Source: Deltaproteobacteria bacterium UBA2221 (GTDB lineage: Bacteria > Desulfobacterota > Syntrophorhabdia > Syntrophorhabdales > WCHB1-27). From it: 25,341 nucleotides of DNA. The stretch spans positions 1 through 25,341 of the forward strand of contig DCUF01000073.1 in NCBI GenBank assembly GCA_002328485.1, written 5' to 3'. A program made the position numbers and the translations under genes. The notes under the pieces were generated by a model that worked only from the letters and a program-made list of their open reading frames with translations, did no database searches and was not told the DNA's origin. Positions 24,021-25,341 of the stretch are shown here, in pieces; within the stretch, counting starts at the first letter, position 1; every line of letters starts with the position of its first letter.

Positions 24021-24163
24021 TAGAAGCGTGTCGTGCTATAGAAATAGAATCAGGAGACTCTTCGGTTCTCGTTGCCACATGGAGGGCAGTATAATTGGCC
24101 AAGGGGCCGAAATGGTTGTCACAGGACGGACTGCCACATCGCTGCATTTCGGTCTGGATACTG

Positions 24164-24703
24164 CTACTCCTGTACGATCAGCCGATCTCTTCTGACAGCC
24201 ATTTCGATCTGGTCCATAAGACTATCCCTGGTTTCCTGCGAAATGAAACGAAGGTGGACATCGCACCGGTTCTTGATCTCGTCTATGATACCGCCGCCGT
24301 GTAAGGCTATGGTTGCAACGAGCATTATGGGGGCGTTTAGCAGATCGACGATGAGCCGTGTGAATTTTCCAGACAGACATTCCATCTTGCCAATTTCATC
24401 GATCATCACAAGCTGCGTATCGGGTGAGAAGAAAGGCACAGTTTTCAGATAGCCTTCAAAACCTTCCACGTCGACGCCATATTTGCCTACTCTCATGCCT
24501 TTGCGGAAGTCTCTGTGGGAAAGGAGGGTATGTGAACGAGTTCCGATATCAACTATCTCAAACCCTTGTCTTACTCCGCCCCTACGAACTTCCTTCGTAT
24601 AGAAGCCGGCAATCCGCACATCTTGAAGCCTGTCAACCAGCTTCATCACGACGGTGGTTTTCCCGATTCCCGGAGGGCCGGTGATGAGGAAATTACGCTC
24701 CAC
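24164..24703 (-). CDS. THEP1-family nucleoside-triphosphatase (NTPase_1/DUF265)
   Basis: Soluble P-loop NTPase of 179 residues, like the thermophile enzyme THEP1 and human cancer-related NTPase. Walker A is GPPGIGKTT (9-17), Walker B with the family tail is VMIDEIGKMECLS (99-111), and GFYTKEVRRGGVRQGFEIVD is the typical glycine-rich strand. The family hydrolyses NTPs slowly; its biological role is not known. The only suitable start is GTG at 24703, since the next ATG lies beyond Walker A. No Shine-Dalgarno is present and a TATAAT ends nine bases before it, so the mRNA may be leaderless. The gene stands between the CAP-domain gene and the ExeA-like gene, with gaps of about 180 bases on each side. 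Confidence 0.9.
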   Translation of the reverse strand: MERNFLITGPPGIGKTTVVMKLVDRLQDVRIAGFYTKEVRRGGVRQGFEIVDIGTRSHTLLSHRDFRKGMRVGKYGVDVEGFEGYLKTVPFFSPDTQLVMIDEIGKMECLSGKFTRLIVDLLNAPIMLVATIALHGGGIIDEIKNRCDVHLRFISQETRDSLMDQIEMAVRRDRLIVQE

Positions 24704-24711
24704 AGATACAC

Positions 24712-24717
24712 ATTATA
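24712..24717 (-). promoter_or_regulatory. Candidate -10 box directly before the THEP1-type NTPase
   Basis: Perfect TATAAT on the minus strand, eight bases before the GTG start. The -35 position is not recognisable. Transcription from it would begin within one to three bases of the start codon. Confidence 0.45.
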
Positions 24718-24887
24718 CATCCAAGTCGTTGGAGGGCCTTGAGGCCAGCTCAAGAGGATAATGCCTGTTTGGGGTTTGCCGACAGAGACTATGGAGCAAC
24801 ATCACGAGTTTTTGTAAAAGAAGGGATGTTTGGATTTCTTCGAGGCTTTGGTGCGGGGCCTGGCGGTTCTTGTAGCCTTGTCCCCTA

Positions 24888-25341
24888 CTATTCTACTCCC
24901 CTACCAAGCCATTGAGCCACGTTGTCTTGTTCCTCAACTCCGCTAACAGCCCGCCGTGTCTCTTCCTGTTGTGAAGACCGGACGGTACTCGATTTACGAG
25001 GACGGGCTTGCAATCCAAATAACTGTACGCCGATCCATGTGTCCTCACCCCACATTGTTCCCCTTACGATGGCAACACCAATCTCGCGGATATCGGTCGA
25101 AAGAATGTTCTTTCTGTGAGCGGGGCTTCTCATCCAGCAATCCACGACCCCCTGGTTGGTTCGAAATGACCCTCGTACTATATTCTCTGCTATGGTTTTG
25201 TACCGATAACCTCTTCTTTCGGCGATGTCCGAGGCTTCCTGGCCAGACGGTGAGACGTGACCGAAGTACTGCTTGGCAAGCATATCCCTTGCCCTATATT
25301 CCGCAACCCTGCCGAGAACCTCATTCTCAGCCAGCTTCTCT
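24888..25341 (-). CDS. CAP-domain (SCP/PR-1-like) protein, N-terminus cut by window edge
   Basis: The frame is open to the right edge, so the start lies outside; about 150 residues are visible. CAP landmarks: EYRARDMLAKQYFGHVSPSGQEASD with the conserved His, YKTIAENIVRG with the Glu, and VVDCWMRSPAHRKNILSTDIREIGVAI with the second His. WGEDTWIGVQLFG follows as the last strand. CAP proteins are usually exported and are often found in spore, cell-wall or adhesion contexts; the signal peptide, if any, is outside. After the domain comes a Ser/Arg/Glu/Gln-rich tail (about 45 residues). Beyond the stop, another frame reads a basic stretch (KATRTARPRTKASKKSK, within 24802-24887), which could hint at a frameshifted longer tail. 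Confidence 0.85.
   Translation of the reverse strand, partial: EKLAENEVLGRVAEYRARDMLAKQYFGHVSPSGQEASDIAERRGYRYKTIAENIVRGSFRTNQGVVDCWMRSPAHRKNILSTDIREIGVAIVRGTMWGEDTWIGVQLFGLQARPRKSSTVRSSQQEETRRAVSGVEEQDNVAQWLGRGVE

Noticed and set aside
1..25341. CRISPR arrays, insertion sequences, toxin-antitoxin or defence genes
   Set aside because: No regularly spaced repeats, no transposase-like proteins with inverted ends and no known defence domains were seen on either strand.

Overview
The window looks like a chromosomal segment of a Gram-negative bacterium. It carries LPS export (LptD), an LpxH-like phosphoesterase, dTDP-rhamnose genes and a PBP5-type carboxypeptidase. Gene content and style (DUF1844 behind a Deg protease, a slipin/NfeD pair, an ExeA-like ATPase with a SPOR end) recall deltaproteobacterial lineages, but that placement is inference. 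No insertion sequence, CRISPR array or phage module is visible. Most of the sequence is housekeeping.

Layout. Bases 1-1934 (+): the end of prmA, then purB. Bases 1935-2208: an intergenic stretch with a heptamer repeat, a stem-loop and what looks like a decayed TGS-domain fragment. Bases 2209-11291 (-): one long, tightly packed run, in transcription order alpha/beta hydrolase, ArsA-type ATPase, rsmD, coaD, nfeD, slipin, D-Ala-D-Ala carboxypeptidase, coaBC, then after 133 bases a Deg protease and a DUF1844 protein. Bases 11345-18798 (+): accD, folC, lptD, rmlC-like, rmlB, rmlD and an LpxH-like phosphoesterase, mostly overlapping or nearly so. Bases 18828-20618 (-): engB and epmA. Bases 20783-20875 (+): tRNA-Ser(GCU) with a good sigma70-type promoter. 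Bases 20883-25341 (-): a possible 47-residue protein, queD, queE, a 415-base structured gap, an ExeA/SPOR ATPase, a THEP1-type NTPase and a CAP-domain protein cut by the right edge.

How the genes work together. CoaBC and CoaD make consecutive intermediates of coenzyme A and share one transcription run. The slipin and NfeD are a known membrane protease/substrate pair. The lptD, rml and LpxH-like genes concern the outer membrane and surface polysaccharide. PrmA, RsmD, EngB, EpmA, tRNA-Ser and QueD/QueE all serve the translation machinery.

I found no clearly new multi-gene system. The points most worth checking are the TGS fragment after purB, the shared heptamer repeat placed just behind two stop codons, possible leaderless starts for engB and the NTPase, the structured gap between the ATPase and queE, and several short unclaimed reading frames.
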